This document shows positions 11,981 to 23,334 of a DNA stretch of 64,000 nucleotides, piece after piece (position 1 is the stretch's first letter; each line of letters starts with the position of its first letter). The notes under the pieces were generated by a model. It had not been told where the DNA came from, did no database searches, and worked only from the letters and a program-made list of their open reading frames with translations. This stretch comes from Thozetella sp. PMI_491 (taxonomy: Eukaryota > Ascomycota > Sordariomycetes > Chaetosphaeriales > Chaetosphaeriaceae): NCBI GenBank assembly GCA_021432635.1, contig MU270015.1:1039762-1103761 (forward strand), given 5' to 3'. The position numbers were made by a program, and so were the translations under genes.

Positions 11981-12857
11981 CGTGACGATTGCTGGTGAGT
12001 AAGAAGCCAGTAGGTAAGCCCCTATTGTTAGTGTACATGGAATGACGAGGACAAGTTGCGCCTAGTTGGAACCGATGGCACACCTGGGTTCACCCCCGGC
12101 GACGGCCTTTAACACCCGCCAGGTACCTTAACCTCCGGTGGCAGCGGGTTATTTCCGGCTCCGGCTTTGAGAGACGAACTCCGGTCAGCAGAAAATGTCG
12201 GCCGGACTTTACATCGCTCTACTCCAAGCAGCTACCAGGAGTTTGCTGGCTGCTCTTTCAGTAGGAAGAAAGGGAGATATCGAGTAGACTGGTTGCACTC
12301 TGTGCACCATCCTTTCGCGGCCTCAACTGGTGGCCCTGCTAGTTTCGAGAGATGCTCCGCTCACTCTTTAGGAATGTGGTCCCCGCAAGCATACTTCTCT
12401 CGTAGCCCATCTTGCCAAATTAGTGCGTGACTGGGTCGGGCCACGACACCAATATTTCGTCTGCTCACACATGTTGCGGTAAATAAAAATTGGTTCTGCA
12501 GCTAAGCAGTGTATTACATCGCCATTTAGGTAGCGTGATCACAAGTGCTGCTATCAATTTATCCATGATATGACGTGGGATAGTTGACCTCTGGTTGCGG
12601 TTGGAGAAACGGAGTATCAGCGGTTTGGCCCCATCACATTGGCTCACCATACGAGAGAAATTGCCACCCATCATAGCTCTGCTGCCTGTCTCCGACAAAT
12701 CGGCTTAAGTAGGTACCATGCACAATGAACATTAAAACGGCTATTACGCCGATGTCTCACCTTCTTACAAATCGCTTTAGCAAGGGTGAGCGGGGGCATA
12801 AAGGTCTAGCCAGCTGCTGTTTTCAGCTTATTCCGGCCAAAACGTGCTTCACGAACC
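11981..12857. other. Divergent intergenic region
   Basis: A 877-bp gap between the start of the orphan gene and the start of the P450. Short frames exist on both strands but none looks like a protein. It must hold both promoters. Confidence 0.5.
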
Positions 12858-14543
12858 ATGGTCGACCGTCTGGTAAGTTACACGGGCGCCGCCGTGCTGG
12901 CGTCCCTTATCTTTTGGATATACGCCCGCGTCTCAAACAAAGGCTCCCTCCCCCCTGGCCCTAAGGGACTGCCTCTTATCGGCAACATTAGGGATCTTCC
13001 ACCGAAGGGATTGCCTGAATGGCAGCACTGGATAAAACATAAAGACAAATATGGACCGATAAGCTCTGTGAAGGTGCTGGGCCAGCCCATCATCTTGCTT
13101 CATAGCAGAGAGGCGGCCGTGGAATTGTTAGAGAAACGTTCCACCAAGCATTCGTCTCGGCCTCACATGATATTTGCTTCCGAAATGTAATGTAAATTGT
13201 ACCGCCTCGAGGCAAAGAGACTAATATGGTGCACAGGGTTGGATATTCCAAGGAATTTGCCATGAGGCCATATGACAGGTTGCTCCGCGAACAGCGTAAG
13301 CTGGTGGCATCCCAGCTCGGCCACCAGTCATCCGTTCAGCGCTTCGAGCCGAAACAAGCCTTAGAATCGCGTCGCTTTCTGCTGCGCCTACTCAGAGAGC
13401 CAGGCAAAGTTGAATCACATTTCTATACGTAGGCAGACACCTTCGCTTTATATCTACTACTCGCTGACCCGAGGCATTAGGGAATCCGCGTCGGTCATCC
13501 TCGACATGCTCTACGGATATTCGCCCCGCCCAGGCAAGCGTGATCCTCTCGTCGACCTAATTATGCGGGTAATGAACCACTTCGGCCAGGCATCCGTCGC
13601 TGGCGTATGGATGGTAGACTTCTTACCCTGGATCAGATACCTGCCAGATTGGGTGCCCGGCACCGGATTCAAGCGCACCGCGCGTGACTGGGGCAGGGAG
13701 TTGGAGGAGTCGGTCAACGTACCCCTCCAGTTTGTCGAGCACCAGATGCGATCCGACCAGCACAAGTCTTCCTATGTGTCAGAGCTCATCGGGACATCGA
13801 ATCGACGGATGTCTGCGGAAGAACACGACAACATTCGATACAGTGCTGGGACATTGTATGCGGGCGGATCGGACACCACCCCTGCTGCGCTGGAGTGGTT
13901 TTTGATAGCCATGGTCAAATATCCCGATGTTCAGCGGAAGGCCCGAAAAGACATCGACAGTGTGGTCGGTAGCTCTAGGCTTCCGGGGTTTGAGGATCGC
14001 GCACGTCTACCATATGTCGAAGCGATTGTGCAGGAGACGCTGCGCTGGCAACCTCTGGCGCCCCTGGGGCTTCCGCACATGACGGATCAAGACGACTATT
14101 ATCAAGGATATCTCATCCCAAAGGGAGCCCTCATACTCCCTTCAATAGCCTCGTTTGCCCAAGATCCTGAGGTTTATCACGACCCTGGAACCTTCAAGCC
14201 CGAACGATTTCTGGAACCATATAACGAGCCTCTCCCCTTATTTACCTTCGGCTTCGGTAGAAGAGTATGCCCTGGACGGTTGCTTGCAAACTCGACCATG
14301 TTCATCACTATTGCACAGATATTGGCTGCATTTACCATCGACAAAGCGGCGGATGCCCGCGACGATCCGAGAGAGCCAGAGGTTCAAGCAACCCCAGGAA
14401 TCGTAAGCCGTCCCTTACCATTCCAGTACACCATCTTGCCGCGAAACGAAGCATACATCAACATCATCAAGCAAGTCGAGACCGAACACCCGTGGGAAGA
14501 GGGTGACGCGGAACTCCTGGAAAAGCTCACTCAAGAAGCGTAG
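12858..14543 (+). CDS. Cytochrome P450 monooxygenase
   Basis: Three exons (12858-13186, 13237-13428, 13481-14543) encode 527 residues, the normal length for a fungal microsomal P450. An N-terminal membrane anchor (AAVLASLIFWIYA) is followed by the proline hinge LPPGPKGLPLIG. The I-helix motif AGGSDTT lies near residue 300, the ExxR motif ETLR near 358, PERF near 410 and the haem loop FGFGRRVCPGR with the Cys ligand near 435. The overall pattern resembles the CYP2-like fungal clan that includes O-methylsterigmatocystin oxidoreductase. The substrate cannot be told. The closest regulator is the Zn2Cys6 gene at 9303-11059. Confidence 0.9.
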
Positions 14544-16412
14544 GCCACCATACGCATCGCAAAGGAATGTACTGGACAAGGCTCAGATGAAACACTCAAA
14601 CATTGGTATTAGCGCAATTACACATCCCAGACGCTATTCGCACACCTAAGCATAACCGCTTCCATGTCGGAATCGTACCTAGGGCCTAAGTGGGGGGTTG
14701 TATTTTTTTAAGTGATTACAGGAAATTTAACAGCTCTTTTCAATGTCATCAGTTACTGTCGTAAACCCGAGGCCCTCGCTCCCCAAGAGCCGAATCAGCC
14801 CGTTGCTAGTCGCGCTGTTATAGGCTGGTCACTCAAGCTTCTCTAACTTGCCGGGCTATCAACAGTAAAATTCCAACTAGGAAGCCTGCATGACAACGCT
14901 AGTCACGTATTACAGCGCAGTTGGATTCCCACGGAAGTTGGGGTGTGTCTCAAAGAGCATGGGAAGCTCGGAGGAGCGGTACGCTGCTTTCCACCACGTC
15001 GGCGAGATGTTGGTGAAGTTTCCGACATCTGGGTTTCTGCTATGATTTGAATTCCTATCTTGGTTATTGCAACCTCCGGTTGTCCAAAATATAACCCATC
15101 CATTAACCTGCAGCTCATGGACTGCAGTTGATTGGAACTGAACCCAGTAGATTCGGCAGTCTGTAAACCCCAATAGGCAACTAGAAGTAATAGCTCTGAA
15201 AGAGGCTTTTCAGGGTGTAGTTATCGATACTATGTGGCTTCGAAGTCTTACCCTAGCTTACGGTACCCGCCTTGGCTAAATTGCTAGGGGCCGAACTCTG
15301 TAGCATAGCACCACGCAAGAACAGCCGTCTAGCCCTCTGCACATGAGCCTCTGCTTTGAGCTTGATGCTACCTTAAATAAGATGGTCAATGAGCCCAATA
15401 AGCACAAACTCAACACCGAGATAAGCGCTGAGGACACAAATTGGCTAGATGGAAGCGGCAATAGTGGCTGAGTCAGAATGATTGTTCGGTCAAAGGGTGG
15501 CTAGTTCCTTCTCAATGAGGCTAAAGAGATAAGGCTTCGGGATGATTTTCTGGCCGGCTTACAGCACAAGGGCAGACAAGGATATGTATAGGAAGCTCAG
15601 GATCGTTAGTTCCCGTGTTGCCAAGACTCTAAATGCGCCATCGTGAATAAAGATGATCGTCTACTGTCGACTGAGACTTGGCAGACTCAATTTCGATGTT
15701 ATTCCTCGCAACAATATTGGTTTCTTCTACACAAGTGGCAAAATAGAGGCTTATTCTTGATGGCGTGATGACTTCCGATCCCCTCCATGACTTCCGCAAA
15801 TACCCAATCGTCTAGCAGCAGCAGCCGTTGTTTTCTGACCGGGAAGAGAAATTACGCCCCTTGACCGACAGATTCGCCTCGCTGCTTGCATGCAACTATT
15901 TACGTTGAGATTGCAAACGGACAGTGGCTGCAGTTTTCTGTTTGGGCGATAAAGACTCGGTCACTTAATACGTTCTCGAGACTGTCGAAATGAGAAGGGG
16001 CCAGGTGGAAGTAGAAGGTGGTTACTCCTTGATGGCGACTTGGCGAAGAAAAAAATGCCCCATGATCGCCGTGAAGGTCACACCTACGAAGCGTAGGTAT
16101 TCCCATGTTTAAAAAGAGTAGCGTCAGAGTGCACACGTGGAGGTTTAGCTGCCTTTCAATGGTGTTAGAGAATCCTCTAAGGGCAGGAATGCTGCGGGAT
16201 AATGCTGTGGCGTTCGCCTCCTTCCTACCAACGGACACCCCTACAGGGTTGGGAATCGTTCTGATATACCGAGACCTAAAGAGTCAAAAGCTATATATCG
16301 ATTATTTTAAAAGATGGGCTTGCCCTTGCTTTCAATCTACCTTCTACTCGCAATCTCATCATTAGGACTTCAAGCAGCAGCACCTGAATCTCAGAATAGT
16401 AATACCGTCAAA
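14544..16412. other. Long intergenic region
   Basis: About 1.9 kb with only short, stop-rich frames on both strands. I see no gene, tRNA or clear terminal repeats. The last 100 bases hold an in-frame upstream ATG (16314) of the following secreted-protein gene, with its own hydrophobic stretch. Confidence 0.5.
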
Positions 16413-17420
16413 ATGCGCGCATCGGCAATTCTACTCCCTTTTACGACTGTTTCTATCGTTAGCGCTGCCCTCAATGAACCTTGCTATGGATCTGGGGGTG
16501 TTGCAGGTTTGATGACTTCCTCCGAAATCATACAGACCTCCGCTAATCTTATATAGGCGTTTGCGTGACAACGTCCTCCTGCTCCTCGATTGGGGGCGTA
16601 ACTATTACTGGAGCTTGCCCAACTGATCCTGACAACGTCAAATGCTGCAGCAAGACTTCCTGTGGTAGCGGGGGTAACTGTCGATGGAACAGTGATTGCG
16701 CCGGCACCCGTGCCTCGAACCTGTGCCCAGGTCCGGGTTCCTTCCAGTGTTGCTCATCATCCGCTCAGGGTTTCGGTGGCTATTCCAGCCCGACCATCCC
16801 CGCAGTAGGCGCTTGCAAACAGAAGGCTGTCAACGGTGCCAAGGCAATTGTGGCGGCGTTCCCTGGGCGGATCCGTGAAATTGGTTGCGTCCGCAACTGT
16901 GCTTGTCCTGGCGACTCCGACCACTGCTGCGGCCTGGCTACTGATATGATGTGCTCCGATGCTGGTGGGGTGAGTTGCAGCCCCAGAGATGTTAGCAGAG
17001 AACTGTGATAGCTGACCCGTGGATAGACTGCAACCCTTTCCGGCCGGGAGATCGCCGAGTGGGTTATGAATCACCGCTCTAGCCTCGATTTGAAATATGT
17101 GTCAGTCTTCCCGCGCTCCTTTTCTCCATTTTTGTCGAATATCGGGAACATTCGAGCTCCTACTCTTGAAATATACTCCGGGTAGCTAAACAAGCATCTA
17201 GTCTAGGATATTGCTAACATTAGGGCATGGATAGGATTTGGGGACAACGGATTTGGAACCCTAGTAGGGATGCAGTTGGTCCTTGGACTGGCTGGCGTGG
17301 CATGGAAGACCGAGGCGATATTACGGCAAACCACTGGTGAGTGGACTCTGCGTCGAGAGTTGAATAGCTACCCTGCTAACCTGGCTAAGGGATCATGTTC
17401 ATGTCAGCTACAATGGCTGA
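16413..17420 (+). CDS. Secreted Cys-rich protein with M15/VanY-like C-terminal motif
   Basis: Five exons (16413-16506, 16557-16969, 17027-17100, 17235-17336, 17390-17420) give 237 residues; each junction restores the frame. A signal peptide (MRASAILLPFTTVSIVSA) precedes two Cys-rich modules, each ending in CC (VKCCSK and FQCCSS). The C-terminal part has CACPGDSDHCCG, then GREIAEWVMN, YVIWGQRIWN and finally NHWDHVHVSYNG. The His-Asp-x-His-x-His pattern at the end resembles metal-binding ends of bacterial D-Ala-D-Ala carboxypeptidase/VanY-like domains, and fungal secreted proteins of the same build are known. A role in hydrolysing bacterial or other cell walls is inference. The ATG at 16314 would add 33 residues and looks like leader. 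Confidence 0.75.
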
Positions 17421-17688
17421 GCCGAGAATTAGAGAGATTTCTTGATAGGTGTGGCTACGTGTCCGTGTCACCCTAGTATAGCCTAGACAGTAGGGTTGCT
17501 GCTCGTGGTTAGGAAACTTGTTCCTCTGCCTATAAGCACGGCCTTCACTGCAAATAAACGTTGACGTAGAGTTTCCCTGCGGCTCCTCACACGGAGACAA
17601 GACCATCTTTTAACGTGATATTTTCCTAGTTACAAAAACGCGCAAATATACAAACTGAAAGCGGTAGCTCCAGCATTAGCGCTACTTA

Positions 17689-18481
17689 TTAGAGGGCAGC
17701 ACATGCCCCCTTCGCGGAACCAACAATACTCCCGACTTCCCCATTCAGCATACCGGCAACCTTTTCCAGTACTCCGAACAGGCTCTCGCATTCTGCCTTC
17801 CCATCCTCCTTCCGCTCCAAGGACAAGCTGATGAAGCTCTGGCTCTCCCAATGGTCGTCATCCCAGGCAAACCGATTGATGTGATAATCTTTGGGACCTC
17901 GAAAAGCATCCATGCCCAGCTTTCCTCCACCAGAAACCGGTGGCCGGTCCTCCGTCCACCGGTATGGCTCCTGTGTTCCGCCGACTAGCTCCGTCATGGC
18001 CCAGACCAGAGCGTGGCGAAACTCTGGGGCAAAGTTACCATGGGCGGTGGCTTTGATCTTGTCGTTCGATTGTCCTAGACCGGTAAGAGTATGGGTGTCA
18101 ACTTCCCATTGATTAACATCACAGCCATTGGCAAGGCACTTCTCCCAGAGCCTAGATCGCGTTCTGATTAGTCTCTGATATTAACAGTAATAGAAGGGCC
18201 GTGTGTGAGCGCACTCATCAGCAATGTCTCTGGGCTTCTTGGATCCAAAGTTCATCTTATCGGTGGATGCCGAAACGATCTATTTGTGTAGCGTCAGCTT
18301 ACTGCATTTTTCTAGGCAAGAATATCTAATTGCATACCGTGCATGGGATGCAAGCCTTCAGGCCCTCTTCCACGGTTTGGGCTTGACGCTTGATGAGTTG
18401 ATCGGAGCCACTTCGGGCGCCAATCGAGATAACGGAACCAGTGGCAGATGCTGCTAAGGAAACTATAACACCAGCCTTCAT
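17689..18481 (-). CDS. Small secreted protein, candidate effector
   Basis: Three exons (18481-18338, 18279-18215, 18163-17689) encode 227 residues. The N-terminus has a signal-peptide-like stretch (MKAGVIVSLAASATGSV) followed by a dibasic site in LIKRQ that a Kex2-type protease could cut. The mature part is acidic, with Cys at ACIPC, EKCLANGC, AECES and GACAAL. It also has a Trp-rich middle (LWEKC, NQWEV, FAWDDDHWESQ). I do not recognise a family. It is convergent with the Cys-rich secreted protein to its left, separated by under 300 bp. Both being secreted suggests a small host- or microbe-interaction locus, which is inference. Confidence 0.7.
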
Positions 18482-19715
18482 CTCGAGTGATTAGCCAAGG
18501 GGTTTGACGTCGGATGTGGCGGTTTGAAGGAGCTGTGGAGCAGGTTGCGCTTTTGGCTGTTTAATGTTATGAGTGAGGTGTGCTGAACTCTAGTGTCCTG
18601 ACGAGGAGGCATACGTGACTCGTTGGCTCTTTATACAGACTCTTACGATCCAAAATCTTCCAAACTATGGAGATCTACACAGAGTCTTGTGTCACAAGCT
18701 CTACCTAGGCTAGGGAGCACCGTGGCAATTCCAACAAAATTAAACCCACTCCAAGTTCTAAGCTGTCCAGTGAAGAGAATATCCTTGCATCTTGCACGCA
18801 CCAGTGGCGGCTAGGATTAGCAGGGCATCGTTTTCGGACAATTATGAGATCTATTCTCCTTGCTAGGAATGACTCGCTGGAGGCTGAGGCTAACAGAGCC
18901 GATTGTGAGATGAGCGAGGCCAAGCTTCCCACTAGGCGCGGGTCAGTTCCGCTACGATGTGCGCTGAAAGATTAGTGTGCTACAGCCTTCTTAGCGGTTT
19001 AACTCTGAAGATCAACTAGTACTCTCTCCAGATCAAGAAGTTCCGATCGTCAAGGCCAAGAAAGGGAATTGTGGCGCTGTGGTTGGCCAAGAATTCCTGC
19101 GGGATTTAGTCTGGGATCCCAAGCTTGAGCCTGGTTTTGGGGGGTCGCGGGGCTGAACGTCATATCGTCTTGGCAACAACATTGGTTCTCAAAATAATGT
19201 GCGAGAATCATCCTATATTTTTGCACCGGATAGATGCAGTAGGCCAGAGTGGCAACGCCAATTTCACAAGGATTTGGTAGGCCGAGGCGTGTCATAAAAA
19301 ACAGGGAAGACTATAGAATCTAGGGAACGACGCGACGTGCTTGCTTTCTTGCTACAATATTTCACCGTCACTTGTTCCGTGGCACAATTGCACAATTCTG
19401 GCTGAGTCCTTATACTAAAAAGCTCGCTCATATGATTGCCCGGTCCATCTTTGGCTCATTTCAGCGTTCTCGTAGTTTGTAATATCTGAGAGATATCGGC
19501 TATCCACATACAATCTGCTGGACTCGAAGCAGACACGTGGGAAGTGATTGTGTTTGTTAGTATATACTTGACTTCCCAGTGCTGACGAAGGACCCCTGGA
19601 AAGGGAACGATATCCAAGACTGGCTATCGTCGAGGGTATCGATTAGCTCAAGGAAACGCCCTAGCACAAGGTCAGTAAGGAAGCGAGTGATACACTTCAC
19701 CCTATTTCTCGATGA
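18482..19715. other. Intergenic region
   Basis: About 1.2 kb with no frame that looks coding. It holds the promoter of the secreted protein on its left and the 3' flank of the regulator on its right. Confidence 0.5.
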
Positions 19716-21237
19716 CTAACGTGCGACGGTCCATCTGGAAGTGAATTCCCGAAGTATATCCTTAAGGGATTCCATTCTCTTCTTGCACTCCTCATCACCA
19801 CGCTGCTTCCAGAGCCGATGCTGTACGATGGCCGCGTGGCACAATGAGCGGGGTAGATAAGGCGATAGGATCTCTGGCGGGTAGTTGACTTCTCGGTCCA
19901 TGTAAGATGCGTAAGAAAAGGTGAGAGCGCGAATCGATGTCTCCTCGATGGACTTCCAGATTACTTGCCTCTCCTCCGCGCCCTCGGGGAGGCGACTTAG
20001 CATGAATTCATAAAGAGTGAATAGGGAACTGTGTCTATCAGAACCCGAACTAAGGGGGTAATGTTAGGACTTGACAGACCTGTTACAAACACCAAACGCA
20101 CCGCAGTACTTTCCAATCCTCAGTTCCTCGTCGGCAAGGAGTGGGAGGTAGGCTTTCAATGTGCGTTCGAGCTGGGTGGCCTCTTCCGTATTAAACCCGG
20201 CATCTGGCGTCGGCTCGAATACATGCCGCACGACACGGCCGGCGAGGTGCGAGATTTGGCACTCGCGCGCCATTTGCCCTACTGTGATGTTGAATGATGT
20301 CTGTAAGGAGGGCGGGCTCGATATGAGGCTCTCGAGATCGGCTGCTGAGCCTTCTGACCACACCAAGTCCTCGACTGGGATCGGATCCGTTCTTTCCGGA
20401 TCCTCGGTCGCAAATAGGGCATCTCCGTTGCACAGACCCAAGAACCTGTCCATGCTCACAATGGCCCACCACGTTCTTTTTTCTTCCTCCAAGATCACTT
20501 TATTAGACGAGACAGCGACGTTCCGCCATGTCTTCCTATGGAGGCCGAGGACACGCGCGGTTCGCGCACATGAAGCGATGGAGAGATACGCTGCTCTATC
20601 GATTCCATGTCCGAGCTCGTAAAATGCAACTAGGATTTTGGAATGGAGAAGGTCAATAGAGGGATCACTAAAAACTTCCAGGGAACTGAGCAAATGCTTA
20701 ACAGTCATGTACAGCGGCGATTGCATGTCCTCGGCATTCCCAGACGGCATTTGCTGGACGAGGAGGATGCTCAGACACAGTGCAGCAAAAATGGCGTCTG
20801 GTTCCGTAGCAAAAGAGTTAAGATTATGGTAGAAACGGAGCTTAGAAAGTGTAGGAAGTCGCTGGTGCGTGCCGGTGAAGAACTCAGCTGACACTGAACG
20901 GATGTTGTCCAGGGAGCCAAGAAGGCGTCCTGCCAATTCTAATGTTGACTGATGGAGTGTACCGTGGATAACGAGGCTAATGTTGCCGGCTAGCGAGCCC
21001 TGGAGACTGAGGCCACTCTGCTGAGAGGGGACAGGGGTACTTCCAGGGTCAGGAGCATAGTTCGTTTGGATGGCGTCTTCCGTGTAGACGCAGTCCTTAC
21101 GCAGGCTAAAGGACGCTTCGTTACAAGGCATTTCGCTTCCACCGCAACGCGCACGCTTACCGAACACAGTTAGAGCATGAGGGCCGTGCCTTGTCACACT
21201 TTCGCTTTCCCCTTTTGCAGAAGGCACAGGCATTCAT
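19716..21237 (-). CDS. Zn2Cys6 transcription factor, likely regulator of the NRPS-like cluster
   Basis: Three exons (21237-21161, 21105-20080, 20028-19716) encode 471 residues. The zinc cluster starts almost at the N-terminus: Cys4-x2-Cys7-x6-Cys14-x6-Cys21-x2-Cys24-x6-Cys31. A 55-bp intron falls between Cys5 and Cys6, exactly as in the regulator at 9303-11059. A Fungal_trans domain follows (AFYELGHGIDRAAYLS, LEEEKRTWWAIVSMDRF). The second intron was placed to give CNSSLFTLYEFML, the usual end of this domain. It is transcribed in the same direction as the glycosyltransferase and NRPS-like genes just upstream, so it is the natural candidate for a pathway-specific activator. That is inferred from position. 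Confidence 0.8.
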
Positions 21238-21562
21238 GTTGGGTGCCTTGTTTCTACCACTGGGGAGGTCCGGTACGAAGTGCGGGACAGCTAGACAGCT
21301 AGACAGAAAATGCAGAGGCGGGGACATGAGGTACATATCACGTGCATAGATAGGGTAGCTACCTAACTAATGACATGTACCCTGCCATAAACTTGTGAGG
21401 AGGGCCGCGGCGACCCGCAAATTGGAGAGCCTGTCCAGGCGGTTCGGTAGCTCTTTTCTAGCCGATACCTTATTTCGATACATTGCCTATCTCAATCACC
21501 ATCTAGGTAGTATTTTGAGAGATATTTGGCTAAGGTATCTATTTACGAGACCGCCTAGTCTT
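21238..21562. other. Intergenic region
   Basis: Promoter of the Zn2Cys6 regulator and 3' flank of the glycosyltransferase. A short GACAGCTA-type tandem repeat lies near 21287-21306. No gene is seen. Confidence 0.5.
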
Positions 21563-22954
21563 TTATTGCGTAAACTCGATGATCTGCTTCTCTATCGTCA
21601 CCATACAGTCCATTCCCTCATTCTCGGCCTTGAGCTCCATCGCCCTCTCCTTGTACTTCTTGTCGCCCAACACCGCCTCCACGCCTGTTCTTATCTGTTC
21701 GGCAGTGGGCGCCGCTGACTCTAGGTCCCATGCATAGCCAGCATAGACAGCTCTCATCGTCACTTCCTTCTTGTCCAGCACCTCCCCTGCCAGCACCGCC
21801 GGCGTTCCATTTGTCACCGCATGGCTCGTCGAACCGTAGCCCGCGTTGCACACAAACACGTCGGCATGGGGCAAGATTCGGTCGTACGCTAGAAAATCTG
21901 TCCACCGCACATTCTGGGGCACATCGATGTCGTCTCCTAACTTGGCACCTCTTATTCCTAGCGTCACAATGGTGAGCACGTCGTCCCTGTCCCTAAATGC
22001 CTCCATAGTCGGCACGATTAGTTGGCTGTAGTCCACATGCGCCGTGCCCTGCGACACAAAAACGATCTTTTTGTCCCCCTTTCCCGCGCGGTCCAGCACA
22101 TCTCCCCACCAGTTCGGCGCCTCGAAGTCGCTGCCTGATACCTTGGGCGGCAAACAACCTGCAAACCGCAGCTTGGGCGGCATGTCGGATAGTGGATATT
22201 CCATGCTCGGGCTGCACATCTGGAAGCACACATCCGGCGCAGCATACCATGAGCCAAAGGGATGGCCTTCCGGGAGTGTACTGCAGCCAGCGGTGCGCAT
22301 GGCGCGCTCGGCTGCCTCGATAAGCGGCCGCCAAGGGCCTTGGTCAGCCAGTTTGTGTAGCTCCTTGTTCCGCAAAAGACAGGAACGCGATGTGTCATAT
22401 GGGAGACCCATGGAGAAGGGGGCGGTGTCGACACTCGGGGCTGAGATGTTTACGGCACCGATACCGATGGTTTTGGGGAAAGAGGTGAACCCCTCAGGCA
22501 CGGGGCGGCCATATGCGAAAGGGGTGACGTTCATGCTGCAGAGCTCATGAATGATGATGATCTGGCGATCTGGGTGGCGTTCTTTCAGCTTGACGATGGT
22601 CTCTTCGAGGAGTTGAGTCCGGGCCGGCATGGTATTGTAAAGAAAATTGACCAGGCCGTGGACAAAGAGCGGGACGCGGAGGTCCGTGATGGCTTGTCCT
22701 GCTGCCATGACGGCCTCCGGGTCCGGAACGGGGTCAAGCATAGACGGGATGACGCTAAATTCGGCGCCCATGGCGAGGACATCAGCCTCGAACTGAGCGC
22801 CGCCATGGAAGAAAACGGGGTAGCCTCGCTTAATCATAGCCGCTGCGATGGTGATGAGCGGGTATGTGTGCCCTTCGCCCGGCAATGCCGTGAAAAAAAG
22901 AAGCGGCTTTGAATTGCCCAGAGGCTCTTCGTTTGCTGGGGCTGTAGACGCCAT
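21563..22954 (-). CDS. GT1-family UDP-glycosyltransferase
   Basis: An intronless gene of 463 residues, starting at the ATG before ASTAPANEE. Members transfer a sugar from a nucleotide donor to small molecules. The N-terminal domain opens with LLFFTALPGEGHTYPLITIA, the acceptor-binding strand and loop of MGT/UGT-type enzymes (His in the GEGHTYP motif). The C-terminal donor domain has KKIVFVSQGTAHVDY, then WTDFLAYDRILPHADVFVCN and AGYGSTSHAVTNGTPAV. The Asn-Ala-Gly-Tyr-Gly takes the place of the usual His-Gly-Gly. The frame is open upstream for another 38 codons from a non-ATG start, which I left out. It is co-oriented with the NRPS-like gene 380 bp upstream and probably glycosylates that pathway's product. 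Confidence 0.88.
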   Translation of the reverse strand: MASTAPANEEPLGNSKPLLFFTALPGEGHTYPLITIAAAMIKRGYPVFFHGGAQFEADVLAMGAEFSVIPSMLDPVPDPEAVMAAGQAITDLRVPLFVHGLVNFLYNTMPARTQLLEETIVKLKERHPDRQIIIIHELCSMNVTPFAYGRPVPEGFTSFPKTIGIGAVNISAPSVDTAPFSMGLPYDTSRSCLLRNKELHKLADQGPWRPLIEAAERAMRTAGCSTLPEGHPFGSWYAAPDVCFQMCSPSMEYPLSDMPPKLRFAGCLPPKVSGSDFEAPNWWGDVLDRAGKGDKKIVFVSQGTAHVDYSQLIVPTMEAFRDRDDVLTIVTLGIRGAKLGDDIDVPQNVRWTDFLAYDRILPHADVFVCNAGYGSTSHAVTNGTPAVLAGEVLDKKEVTMRAVYAGYAWDLESAAPTAEQIRTGVEAVLGDKKYKERAMELKAENEGMDCMVTIEKQIIEFTQ

Positions 22955-23334
22955 ATTGCCCCCAGCCTGAGGTCGTGCTTGGTATAATCGTCGAAAACGG
23001 AAGGCTGGAAGACAAGGCTGAGAACTGTCTTGTCCTGGTGTTGCGTTGCCCAAGTCTCGTGACACCACTGAGCTAGGATTCGTGCACTCTTTCGTCGTAT
23101 ATCTTGGTTATTAGCGACCTATTGCTTACCATCCTTAGGCGCCTTACCTAAGGACTTTAGGCCGTGGGTTTATCGGCAAGGAATGATGTAACGTTACGGC
23201 AGGTTTCCGCCACTGGGTTTTGCATGGCAATCGGGCGAAAGGACAGGATGGGATGGCAGGATATTTTATCTCATCTAAAAGGATTTACGAGGGAGGTATT
23301 TCTTCGCTACAAATCAGACTTATGAATTTCTCCA
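22955..23334. other. Intergenic region
   Basis: A 380-bp gap between the NRPS-like gene stop and the glycosyltransferase start. It contains the promoter of the latter. No gene is seen. Confidence 0.5.

Noticed and set aside
16314..16412. Upstream ATG adding 33 residues to the Cys-rich secreted protein
   Set aside because: The second ATG is followed by a normal signal peptide and the expected mature start; the upstream stretch looks like leader.
22955..23068. N-terminal extension of the GT1 glycosyltransferase
   Set aside because: It would start at a non-ATG codon and add an unconserved Arg/Gln-rich segment ahead of the normal family start.
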